NCBI GenBank assembly: GCA_026545225.1
Contig: CM048850.1
Location: 7,861,501 to 7,925,500 of the forward strand
Source of the DNA: Cornus controversa
Lineage: Eukaryota > Streptophyta > Magnoliopsida > Cornales > Cornaceae
DNA length: 64,000 bases
Reading direction: 5' to 3'
Under the pieces are notes generated by a model, which worked only from the letters and a program-made list of their open reading frames with translations, was not told the DNA's origin and did not search any database. Below are positions 1 through 10,727 of the stretch, one piece after another. Made by a program: the position numbers and the translations under genes. Positions within the stretch are counted from its first letter, which is position 1; each line of letters begins with the position of its first letter.

Positions 1-775
1 ATAATTCTCAGCTCTTTCTATTCTCATTACATGTGCAGCAATGGACACGTCAAAGTCTGCAGCTACAAACCCACATTTTCATGGGTCCAACATGTCACTA
101 TTCATAAACTCCTAACTAACCATAGGTTAATTTTTATATTTATGTATGTATATGTAACTTCTATAGAGAGGGTATCCTTCTCCAGATATAGCTGTAGAAT
201 GATTTGTATGTTATTTCTTGATTTTTTTGCTGTTCTACAAGGAAGAATGTAGAAACTGAAATAAAATGTTCTTGTCTATGTTCTGCAATGTAGTAATTTT
301 CCTGCAAGAATGAAGCTAGTATGCTATATTTTCTTGTTGCCTATTATGCCTTGTGCTTTGGGTTGATGCAAAAATTTGAGTTATAAATTTCAAATTTTGT
401 GGTGCATGAATGAGGGTTCCATTACTACATTTTTGTGACTAGAATAATGGAGTCCTCACATGGACGTGTTTTGGAAGATGGTCAAGATCTAATATCTATC
501 TAATAAAATGGATTTTGAATTTCTGATGGCATATTTTTATAATTAACTCAATACTAGTTTTCCTGCTTTCATACCAAACCCTCCTCCTACTCCGGTTTGC
601 ATTTATGCTCTGCAAATGAACAAAGAGATTTGGAGTACTATAATATCTATCACATTTCCAATCTCTATAGGATTTCAAAGGTTTCTTTGTTTTTGTGTCT
701 TTTTAGCAATCAAAGAGTGATATAGCAAAAACGTTATTGGCTACATAAGTTTGACAAAGGGAGAAGAAGATTCAG
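1..775. other. Intergenic, no gene recognised
   Basis: AT-rich sequence with no reading frame resembling a known protein. A consensus polyadenylation signal AATAAA lies near 260, so the left edge could be the 3' untranslated tail of a plus-strand gene outside the window; this is a guess. The right edge (771-775, TTCAG) is the presumed target duplication of the LTR that follows. Confidence 0.4.
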
Positions 776-3221
776 TGTCACGGCCCAAATTCCAACACCC
801 GAAAGGGCATGGAAGTAGTGATTAAATGAAATCTCAACACACTCTGATACCAATTTGTCATGCTCCGATTTTTGTCACCCAGTTAAGAGCGAGAGAAATG
901 GAGGTGACAGTGAAAGTCAACCAGTTCTCACCCATGAACTCCTCAATTCTAGAGTTTAACATCTTAAATGATTGGGATCTCAACTTGAATCTTATCCTAT
1001 TGGAAAGAGGATTCAACAACACTCAATTTCAAAGAAAACAACTCTCATTTCCAATTTAAAACGAAAAATTTAAACATGTTTGAAGTTTGGACCAATTTTT
1101 GAAATTGCTATGAACAATAACTTCAATTAATCAAAGTTGGGCTTTCGATTAATTGAAGCTACGATTAATTGTTGGTGTATCAACCAACAATCGAAACATG
1201 CTGGTTTTTTAGGTTCAATTTCTTCGATAACTACGATTGATCGAAGAAGGGTCTTCGATTAATCGAAGCTTTGTGATTAATTGAAGAGGGTCTTCAATTA
1301 ATCGTAGGAATTTGACAGAAAATCCTTATAGTTCCACACTTAGTCAATTTCATGTCCAATTCTCATCCCTTAATATGCATATATTTTCCTTAATTCAAAA
1401 CACACCTAAAATGGTCCATAGCTTGTATAACATGATCAAGTTATCAAATTTCATGTCCGAAAAGATCCAGTCCACAATTAGACATACACATTGGGATTTA
1501 AAACCACATTTCATTCATTCTTCAAAAATTGAAAACATGTCAAACATAACTAATACATATGAAGTTCAAATACATAAAAGTTATCCAAATATATGAACAA
1601 CATTTCCAAAAGAGTCCACACGCTACAACCCAACATGGACATCAATACATACATATCCAAAAGAATTCCAAAAACTTCACTTGAGCACTCTAAGCATTAT
1701 CCTCCATCGATCCTTTATCTGAAAATATTTTGGGGGAAGGGGGTGAGCATACAACTAGCCTAGTAGAGATGATACGCCCAACTCAATAATGACTCAGACA
1801 GCCATACATGAATGCAAATGATATGTCTATACATTACATGGCATGCTTCAAGATTTTCATGCTCAATTCTTATCCAACAATGAAAACAATGATGAAATCA
1901 CATGTCTCAATTATACATAAGCAGTTTAACATGAATCACATTCATAATTAAACTCAACACCACATATAGTCTGAAATCAAACCATGTTGGGACTTCTAAT
2001 TATCACATCCATATTAAGTATCATTGAAAGACCACATACTATGCTTACGCTTTACAGGTTACTAACCTGACGGTAGTGACATCCGTTTGGCTAAGTTTTG
2101 GGTCTTTCATCCTAGGGCTCCAAACCCTTCTTACTTCTCACACACTTGCCCCAAAATCAACAATCGCCACATAAGTGCACATTCATCACAAGTACACACA
2201 CAACCAAGATTATCATCACAAAACTCACTTCCAATGTATTACATCCATAACTAATGCATATAAAACCCAACTCAAGCATATTACAATGCAATTCCAATCA
2301 ACTCATGAGAAATCAAATATTATGCATTTTCAAGAAAGCCTCTTTTATGCATTTCATTTAATCTATGGAATCAAAATTCACATATGCATCCAAATGAACA
2401 CAGTGACTCACAATAAAAAAAATGCATCATTCAACAAGTATATGGCACATAAATTCCTCCTACAACATGCTAGAGAGATTAAATACAAAAGATGAATCAA
2501 CTCTCACATATACAAATCATGCAAAAGTTCAATGTCACAATTAAAGGACCTATAAAATCAAGGCTAAGAAGAAATTCACACCCCTACCTCAAATTTCAAG
2601 CATTTCTAGCAAAGCCCTAGAAATCCTAAATTTTCCAACTTCACCAAAATGAACTTTGTTTGGTTTAAAATGTAATCCTTGCCGAGTAGAGCAAACCCTT
2701 GGTCTTCGGCACCTTCCAAATCCCACCTTAAGGCTTCCAAATAAAAGGAGAAAGAAGAAAAGATGAAAAGGAGGAAGAGAGCTTCAATGTTCAGCTATTT
2801 TGGTCAAGAGAGAATGAGGAAATATCTATAAATCTGATATTTATAGCCTCCATGCCGTAAAATGACCAAAATACCCCTAAACCACTTAACGTACCCTCTC
2901 GACCTCCATTGCTGATTCCGAAAGCGACTATAGTTCTGAAATCAATTCCGCTACTATTTTAATATTTCATTTGGTCTAAAACTACAAATAATATTTATCT
3001 AAAAAATATTCGGTCTCCTAGGTTTACCCGACTAGTGTTCTGGGCCCCGCCGACCAGAAAATCTCAAAAGGAGCCAAATGACTCAAAAACTTTCTCGAAC
3101 CTCTAAACAAGTTCCTAAACATGTTTTTCATATTCAAAACACATGAAACATCATTTAAACTCCATTTATGATAAAAATGATGAATAAAAAAAATTGGTCA
3201 AAATTGGACCTATTCTCTACA
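776..3221 (-). mobile_element. Solo LTR, Tekay-like gypsy family (LTR A)
   Basis: On the minus strand it opens TGTAGAGA at 3221 and ends GTGACA at 776. It is recognisably related along its length to the Tekay LTRs at 44331-46586 and 51971-55888 (same opening, the purine-rich middle, and the terminal block with CTCTCGCTCTTAA). Flanks TTCAG (771-775) and TTCAA (3222-3226) look like a 5-bp target duplication with one change. No internal coding region is attached, hence solo LTR. A first LTR terminus is visible at 856, followed at 854-838 by a tRNA-iMet primer-binding-site sequence (TTGGTATCAGAGTG) and then the second terminus at 776, so the LTR end is doubled. Confidence 0.8.
1085..1310. repeat. 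Array of near-palindromic TCGATTAATCGA words
   Basis: The word CTTCGATTAATCGAAG and variants (ACGATTAATTG, TTCAATTAATCG) recur at least eight times within about 230 bp inside LTR A. Each word is nearly self-complementary. The equivalent part of the other Tekay LTRs carries a different word. Confidence 0.7.
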
Positions 3222-3615
3222 TTCAAATCAAGAAAATCCAAGAGAAGTGGAAAGACAATCCCTAATTCACAATTCGATGCCAAAAAGGTGGCTTTCTCAT
3301 GTTATTGGTAATCCTATTTGGTGACATGGTGGCAATCATAGACAAAGGAATTGCTAAACAATATCTCCAATTTCAAAGTAAATAATTATGTTGCCATGTG
3401 TCAATGTGTGGAATCTATCTGGTAATACACAAATTGAACTAGAGGCGTGGTGAGGTATTATAATTGGACATAATAGTGAATAGATATAGTTTTCTCATCT
3501 TTTCCCATCAGCGAACAATTTTGAGCCGTCGTCATTTAAGGGCCCACTTTGCTTTTATATATTCTCTAATTCATTTAAATTGAATAGGCCACTGATCCTA
3601 CACATTGATCAACAC
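3222..3615. other. Spacer between two retroelement insertions
   Basis: About 390 bp of AT-rich sequence without a convincing reading frame, lying between solo LTR A and the Tat element. It ends in the Tat element's 5-bp target duplication GTGTT (3616-3620). Confidence 0.4.
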
Positions 3616-3620
3616 GTGTT

Positions 3621-4407
3621 TGTACACACAAATTTTGAGTCTGGAAATAAGATCAAAACACATGGACAAATATATTAAATATATTAATTTCAAGAAATAT
3701 GGGTTTAGAATTCTTTGTGGATCTTTACAAAAGAAAGAAAGATAAATTCCTCTGATTCGATCTCCTTGGTGATCTGGCTTCAAGGGCTGCTAGAGCTTGA
3801 TCTTGAATTAGATTGAAACTTTGGTGAAAAACGGCACGTGGATGATGTGCTTGTTGTTCTTCTCCTTCAGGGTTTAAATGTTTTAGAGCTTTGAATTTTG
3901 AGTGAAAACTTCTGCAGAGTTTCAACTTTTTTTCTGAGAGTCTTCTAGTCGTCTTTTTCTCCGGATTCAATCGCTATTAGAGCTTGATCTTAAATTGAGT
4001 TTTTGAGAGTCCTCTTCAAGTGTTTGTTGTTGAAGAAAGCCGATGAGAATTTTTTATCGAGGGCTGAAGAAGCTTGATCTCAAACAGTCTAGTTGATGAT
4101 ATTTTGAATTTGTTGAATCGTGGAGGAAGAACAACACAACTTTGAATATGCTTGTTGTTCTTCTTCTTCAAAGATTTCAAGATTGGATGAACGTATATGT
4201 TTAGAGCTTCAAGTGTTGATTGAAGGCAGAGTTTCAGTATTCTGTCAAAGTCTCCTCCCCCTTCTCCCCCACCTCTGGACCTTTATTTATAGGCTCACTG
4301 GAGAAGTAGATTTGTAACTTTCTTTTCTTCTGATAATTATCCTATAATTATCTCTTATGATAATTGTGATAATTATCCAATATATACATAATAATTATCT
4401 TTGATGA

Positions 4408-4445
<38 letters not shown>

Positions 4446-4638
4446 ATAATCCATTTGACCCATTTTTAAGTGGGCATGGACATTTTTAGACAATTTGGAT
4501 CAGCTCATGACCCATTTATTTGTGGTGGGTTTGGGCTTCAAATTATCTGACTTATTGGGCCACATTCCAAAGTGGGCTAAACTGAAGATAAGCCCAAATT
4601 ATATTTTGGGTCCATCATGTAATTTTTTAATGTTTACA
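3621..4638 (-). repeat. T1 3' LTR
   Basis: 1,018 bp. Aligns by eye with 12333-14748 once the nested element there is ignored. Contains an (AT)n run at about 4408-4442 and, on the minus strand, a TATA-like CCTATAAATAAAGG near 4293-4280 that is the likely LTR promoter; the same box occurs in all three LTRs of this family. Confidence 0.85.
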
Positions 4639-4719
4639 AATTTCGAGTTTGTCACGTATCTAAAGCGAGACTTGAAGTATTTAATTTTTGCAAAGTTTTT
4701 ATTTTTTTTGTTGCGAAAA

Positions 4720-5025
4720 TCTAATTGCAAAGAGGATATCTTCTTTGCCAAGTTGAATTGGAGTATTGAAAACCTTATTGCAAATAAGACTTTTTCCTTG
4801 TCCAAGCGAAATTGAAGACTTGAAAATCCTATTGAAAATAGAAATTTTGAATTGAAGACTTGAGGATTCTATTGCAAATAGAATTCTTTTCCTTGTATTG
4901 AAGACTTGAAGTTCCTATTGCAAATAGAATTTTTTCCTTGTCCAATCTAAAATAGGATTTGGTGGATTTCCATGTTCAAACTGAATTAAAGTCTTGAAAA
5001 TCCAATGGCAAATAGGATTAATCCA
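4720..5025. repeat. Short imperfect tandem repeat in T1
   Basis: A unit of roughly 45-60 bp built around ATTGCAAATAGAATT and TTGAAGACTTGAA recurs about five times (near 4725, 4777, 4830, 4872, 4917 and 5003). Non-coding. Confidence 0.6.
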
Positions 5026-5084
5026 CATCTATATAACCTAAGCTTCACACTCTTCATATTAGAGACTAATTAAGAGAAATTCCA

Positions 5085-5545
5085 CGAACTCTAGTTTTTT
5101 TTGTCACTAACTACTTCTTCTTTTTTCCCTTTTTTTTCTTCTTTCTTTCTCTTTTTTTTTCTTTTCTTTTTTTTTTCTTCTTCACACCACTGCCTTTTCT
5201 CTCTTTTTTTTTTATTCTTCTCTTCTTTCATTCTCTCTCTCCTACCACCACTGTCTTCTCTCTTATTTTTTTCTCTTCTTTCCTTCTCTCTCTCCCCTAC
5301 CGCCACTGCATTCTTTTTTTTCTCCTTCTTCACACCACTACTTCTTCCCACCTGCCTTCTCTCCCTTCTTCTTTTTTTTCTCTTCTTTCCTTCTCTCCCA
5401 CTTACCGTCACTGCCTTCTCTATCTTTTTTTTCCTTCTTCATGCCACTACTTCTCTTTTTTTTTCTCACTTTCTTCCTTCTTTTTTTCTTCTATCTTCTT
5501 TTTGTATTGTCACTATGTGCCGCCTTCTCTCTGTCTTCACATAAA
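5085..5545. repeat. Long polypyrimidine tract (CTT/TTC-rich)
   Basis: About 450 bp almost purely of C and T on the plus strand, with recurring CACCACTGCCTTCTCTC blocks every ~60-70 bp. Open frames here on both strands encode only Phe/Ser/Leu or Lys/Arg/Glu runs and are low-complexity artefacts. It is purine-rich on the strand of element T1. Confidence 0.8.
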
Positions 5546-5959
5546 GGTGTAGTTGCCTAAAAAAAATATAATAAATATTTTCTTGTTGCTTAAAGGTTTT
5601 GAACTTGAGATCTCATGAAAAGTTCATCCAACACAACACCATTTTTCCTACACCACTCTATGTGTTTCAAATGCTTAAACAAAGCATAAATGCGGCTGAA
5701 CTTTGAAAAGAACTCTTTTTTTTTTCAGTAGCAACTTTGTCTTCCGTAATCACTATTAACAATTTTTTTTGTCAAGATCAGCTACTACTCGTGGGCTTAG
5801 CTCGAGCTTTGTGTTACCTCCGAAACAACGTACAAATCTATCGAACTCATCGAGAAAGATAAACTTTATATGAGTCACTCAACTCTTTTCTTGGTAAGTT
5901 TCAAAATTTTTTTTTTTGTCGATACTTGCAAGTTAAATCGCTTCTCTTAGAATATGGAG

Positions 5960-6500
5960 TTCCAGACGTCATTCATTAGTCCCTTCGGGGTCCCTTAGTG
6001 TCCTTCAGGGTCATTTTATCATCCTTCGGGGTCCCTTAGTACCCTTCGAGGTCACTTTATTATCTCTTCGGGGTACCTTAGTGCCCTTTGGGGTTACTTT
6101 ATTGTCCTTTTATGGTCACTTTATCGTCCCTTTGGGGTCCCTTAGTCCCCTTCAGGGTCACTTAGTTCCTTTGGAACATTTTATCGTCCATTCAGTGTCC
6201 CTTACTGCCCTTCAGGGTCACTTTATTGTCTCTTCAGGTCTCGTAGTGCCCTTCGAGGTCACTTGGTTCCTTTGGAACACTTTATTATCCCTTCGGGGTC
6301 CCTTAGTGCCCTTCAGGATCCCTTAGTGTCCTTCAGGGTCACTTCGTTCCTTTGGAACACTTTATCGTCCCTTCGAGGTCTCTTAGTGCCCTTCGGGATC
6401 ACTTTATTGTCCATTCGTGGTCACTTGGTTCCTTCAGAACACTTTATCGTCCCTTCGGGGTTACTTTTATTCCTGTGGAACACTTTTGTTCGTCCTTTTT
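5960..6500. repeat. Minisatellite: CCCTTCGGGGTC units
   Basis: About 540 bp of tandemly arranged ~20-22-bp units such as CCCTTCGGGGTCACTTTATC and CCTTCAGGGTCCCTTAGTG, with occasional GTTCCTTTGGAACAC units. It lies in the non-coding internal part of element T1. Open frames here are periodic translations of the repeat. Confidence 0.85.
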
Positions 6501-6724
6501 AGACACTTTTTTTTGGTTAAATTCTTCTCACACTTTTTTTCTTCTTCTTGTCAGGTAAACAACCTTTGACTTCTGCTAATCATGGTTTTCTTCAAAAGCT
6601 TCAAGGCAAACACCGTAATCATTTTGAAACAAGAGAACGATGTCATGGAGAAAGGAACTGCACTTGATGCAGGAACCCCACTGATTGGTTATTTTGCTCC
6701 ACGGGCCAAATTAACACAACGTGA

Positions 6725-6985
6725 CAGGCGCTTTCAACATCTTGGCGGCAAGTTAAGTCACCACAGTGCGACAAATATCTGTTAATATATTTTGGCGGTG
6801 GGTCAGGTCATCACCATGGTGCAACAGACAACTTCAACATCTTGGTAGCCAAGTCACCACTGTGCGACAGACATCGTCAATGTTGGTGGCAGGTCAAGTC
6901 ACCACAGTGCGACAGACATCGTCAATGTTGGCGGCAGGCCAAGTCACCGCGGTGTGGCAAACATCATCAACATCTGAATTGGCGG
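6725..6985. repeat. Tandem repeat, ~48-bp unit
   Basis: About five copies of a unit containing AAGTCACCACAGTGCGACAG, ACATCGTCAATGTTGG and CGGCAGG. The two central copies (about 6855-6950) are nearly identical; the outer copies are diverged. Confidence 0.8.
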
Positions 6986-7094
6986 TATGCCAAATTTTTT
7001 TTTTTTTTGGGTTGACTGAACTTGGAACAATCCTTCAAGATGCCTACGTACCCTGAACAGGGATCAAGTCATCACGTAGTTCATTTTTTTTTTT

Positions 7095-7260
7095 GTAAAG
7101 ATAGTTTATAGTCATATGAAGGAGTGATTTTTTTTTTTTGGTAGATAGTTTATACTCGTGTCAAGGAGTGTTTTTTTCCTTGGTAGACAGTTTATACTCG
7201 TGTCAAGGAGTGTTTTTTTTTATAGACAGTTTATACTTGTGTCATAGAGTGTCATCAACA
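7095..7260. repeat. Tandem repeat, ~40-bp unit
   Basis: Four copies of TAGACAGTTTATACTCGTGT followed by CAAGGAGTG and a T-run, beginning near 7100, 7143, 7183 and 7222. A further partial unit follows near 7258. Confidence 0.8.
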
Positions 7261-7622
7261 GTTTAAACTCGTATCGGGGAGCACTTTAGCTTTCATTAGT
7301 CTTTAACTTTGCAAGACTCAGAAGACAGTCCAAGCTTGTGTTGAAATGTGTGAACCAGCTCAACGTCAATTTGGAGATTTCCCTCTTGCTTTGTTTCTTC
7401 ATTATACTCTTCTTATACTTGAGAAGAAACATCTTCTTCTAACACGTCTCCCTACCCAGAAGGAAGAGGTATTTCATTAGTTATGGTCCATGCAAGAGGA
7501 TTGAACCTCACCTAGTATGTTTTCATTCCACTGCGAGATTTGATCCAAATAGCATCTTCGGGCTTTGGTCCCCACACTTTTTCTTCCTCTAGTCTTTTGA
7601 TTTTTTGAGCCTTTTGTTCCAT

Positions 7623-7844
7623 CTAGGATTGTAGAAGATTTTGTTCTTTTTTCTCATTTTGTAGTTTCAGACTCTTACCTTGGTGCTTGTTGATGACATG
7701 TTGGGAAGGAATTACTCGAGCTACCATTTGTATATTTCCAGACACTGATTCTTGTGAGATATTTTTAGAAGTATTCTCCTCTTGAGCATTCTTCTTTGGC
7801 CTCCAAGTAAACATGATATTCTGAACTCTCCTACTTGAAGTCAT
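7623..7844 (-). pseudogene. Degenerate internal ORF fragment of T1
   Basis: A minus-strand open frame of 73 codons rich in Lys, Gln and Glu (contains FTWRPKKNAQEEN). It resembles linker parts of Tat-type polyproteins only in composition; I do not recognise a domain. It sits between the tandem-repeat blocks and the nested solo LTR. Confidence 0.25.
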
Positions 7845-8164
7845 TTAATGATAACTTGAAACATTGCATTTATAATACTTCTTTGATGCAAATCCTTGCG
7901 ATTTGTCACTTTTGTCATGCCCCAAAATCTAGACCACCGAGACTCCGCCGGTCCAAGTCCAAATCCTGAGAGTGAACCTGCCCATTAAACCTTAATGAAC
8001 CATTTTAACTCATATTTACTGCGAAAGCTTAATTATGTACACACTCATGTGTGTGTACAATTCAACATCAACCAATATCAATGGAAAAAGGATTCAAAAA
8101 TACTCGATTTTAAAAAAAGAATCGCTTGATTCAGGCTTGAAACGACCAAGTTATGCTTATTTCA

Positions 8165-8490
8165 AAATATAGTTGAAATCTCTATCAGTTGACTTATCGG
8201 AAGAAGCAGTCGACTAATTTGTCATTCTAGAAAGTTCAAAAACGCTCTGTCAAAAGCAGTCGACTTATTTAAAAGAGTCAGTTAACTGATTCCACATATT
8301 TGAAAATATATATCAGTCGACTTATTTAAAGGAGTAGTCGATTGATTAAAAATATCTATCAGTCGACTTATCTAAATGAGCAGTCGACTTATCAAGTGAA
8401 TCAGTCGACTATTTTGTTGCTCTAGAAAGCTCAAAAACGTTCTGTCTAAAACAGTCGACTTATAGAAAGGGACAGTCGACTGATTTCACC
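8165..8490. repeat. Array of AGTCGACT palindromic words
   Basis: CAGTCGACTTAT and CAGTCGACTGAT variants recur about twelve times in 330 bp of LTR B, spaced irregularly at 15-40 bp. The core AGTCGACT is a perfect palindrome. The spacing is too irregular and the word too short for a CRISPR array. Confidence 0.75.
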
Positions 8491-9995
8491 TCTAAACCCT
8501 TTTTTTACATCTTTTTGTCCAAAATTTACACCAATCCTCATACATATACATTTTTGAAACACAAAACTCATCCAATCACATCCAAATCATGAATAGAATG
8601 TCGAAACCTCATATATCTCATATGATTAACCCTTAAATCATAAACATGCTTAAATGGACATTCATGGAACTATAAAATCATCATTCGCATCATCTAGCAC
8701 TTTCTATGTTCAAAACCATACTTATAATGTTTGAAATCATAATTCATAAATCATGTACACCAAAATTCATATTTAAGTGCATAAAATCATAAAACATAAA
8801 TAATATATGTTCTCGGAACATAAATGATCTTCAAATGTCCATTTCATGTATATAGTCCACAACCCAGACATGCATTCAAATAAAGCAATAAATGGTCCTT
8901 GAAAGAAACCAAAATCCACTCCACACCAATACTCTATTGGGGAGACTCCACAACCTCTTTTTCATTTTATGAAAAATGTTAATCCTCATAGGGTGAGCAA
9001 CAACACGCTCAGTAGAAATGTCTAAAACATAGTTCTACAAGTTCCATGAATATCACATAAGCATACATTTGCATTTTATCATGTTAAACAAATATTCACA
9101 TAATACCACCATATCGTAAGCAACGTTCAATGCAACATGTCATGTGTAACTCTCTCATCCTCTCCACACATCCATTGATCTCCAATTCCCTTAGACAACC
9201 AATCCCATATATCCGAGGCTCTATAACAAGGCCACCTCATTGTATGACTCACATTTGTAGGGAGTATCTTCTTCATTTCTAACGGAGCTCTATAACAAGT
9301 CCACTCCACGAGGGCTTTCCCTTTACCAGATCACCTCATCACTCGTCAAGAGGACATTATCGTCCAATTAAACTCACCACCCTGACCATGCCAATGAAAA
9401 TGCACTCACATGTTCAATTCAACGTGCATTTACAATTAATGATCAATGTAGCATTATATTGTCATACTTGCACAAATTCTCATTTCAACACATCACATGC
9501 ATCACACCTTCCACATATCATGAAATTCACATTTTTCACAATTCACATTATTCATATATTATCAATTAAATCATGCTTTGCATCAAACACATCCTTAAAG
9601 CAATTCATTAAACACCTAAGTGTCAGTTTCACAAATAAACATAAATTTGCACATTTCTTCCACAAATTTATCCTAACATGCTTTATAATCAATCATGGCA
9701 ATTATAAACATGTAATTAACAACTAGCATAATGAATTCATTAATTAGTATAATTAAGCATGTTTTACTATTGAAAAAAAATCCCAGATTCTATGGGTTAG
9801 GCATCCTTACGTCAAATTGGAAGAGCTTCCAATTGAATTTTCTCTAATTCTCTCAAAAAATTTTGTTCAAAATTGATTTTTGATAGATCAATCTCGAGCC
9901 CTCGATGCGTAGACCATTTTTCTCTTTTTTGATGAACTTTAATTCTTACTCGAAAACCTTCTAATTCAATGGAGTAGTGAAGAAGATGAAGTTTC

Positions 9996-9998
<3 letters not shown>

Positions 9999-10060
<62 letters not shown>
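9999..10060. repeat. Compound (AT)n(GT)n microsatellite
   Basis: A run of about 13 AT units passes directly into about 17 GT units, inside solo LTR B. Confidence 0.95.
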
Positions 10061-10064
<4 letters not shown>

Positions 10065-10727
10065 CCTCATACGGCTGCTGGGAGAGAATGAGAGTGAATA
10101 GTTGATTTCTCTTTGCTATTTATAGCAAAATGACCTACACTTATTTACAAGTATGCCACAACCTTTTCACTAAACCTTCCCGGGCTCATTTTTAAAGTTT
10201 CGTAACTTTGATTGACATAAAATCGATTCCGTAGCGCGTAAAATATTTTATTTAAGCTACCCTCCAAATTTGAAGTCATTTTGACACTTTCAAATTTTCT
10301 AGACCCATGGGGCCTGCACTCCTAGGTTGACCGGACTCGAAAAAGTTAACTTTTGTCAAACATATCAAAAAAATTTTCAAACCTTAAATAAGTTATCTAA
10401 ACATGTATTTTATATTTAAAACACATATATAATCATTTAAAGTATCAATATGACAATTAAATAAAAATATAAGAAAACCGGCCAAAAATGGTCACGGTTC
10501 TTACAACTTTGGTTATGCCTTGATTTTTCTTGTTCCTTTCTTGAGACTTCTTTTTTATTTTAAGTTTTGATAAAATGTGTAGGCCTTTTTAAAGGACAGG
10601 CGTGAATCTTGCCCCCATGCCAAAGATATTTTATATGAGAGAGTTGTGAATGAGCTTTGTATGGAAGGTTTGCCCCCTGTCTGTCCAATCTTCTATCAAG
10701 GATTTCTTGACTTAATGCTTTATTTAA

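Larger units (their letters stand above)
7913..10505 (-). mobile_element. Solo LTR inside T1 (LTR B)
   Basis: 2,593 bp, TGTAAGAACCG at 10505 to GGGGCATGACA at 7913 on the minus strand. It is flanked by a perfect 5-bp duplication ACTTT (7908-7912 and 10506-10510), which shows a precise insertion into element T1. The size, the opening and the terminal GTGACA/ATGACA style place it near the Tekay LTRs of this window, but as a separate family with no embedded primer-binding site. No internal region is attached. Confidence 0.85.

Noticed and set aside
836..860. Primer-binding-site sequence read as the start of a retroelement interior
   Set aside because: It is followed by a second LTR terminus at 776 with flanking duplication, so it lies inside an extended solo LTR.
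5091..5544. Long open frames on both strands of the pyrimidine tract
   Set aside because: They translate to Phe/Ser/Leu or Lys/Arg/Glu runs from low-complexity DNA; no protein signal.
6081..6558. Overlapping open frames of 67-81 codons
   Set aside because: Periodic translations of the CCCTTCGGGGTC minisatellite.
8165..8490. Possible CRISPR-like array
   Set aside because: Repeat word only 8-12 bp, irregular spacers, no cas genes, plant nuclear context.
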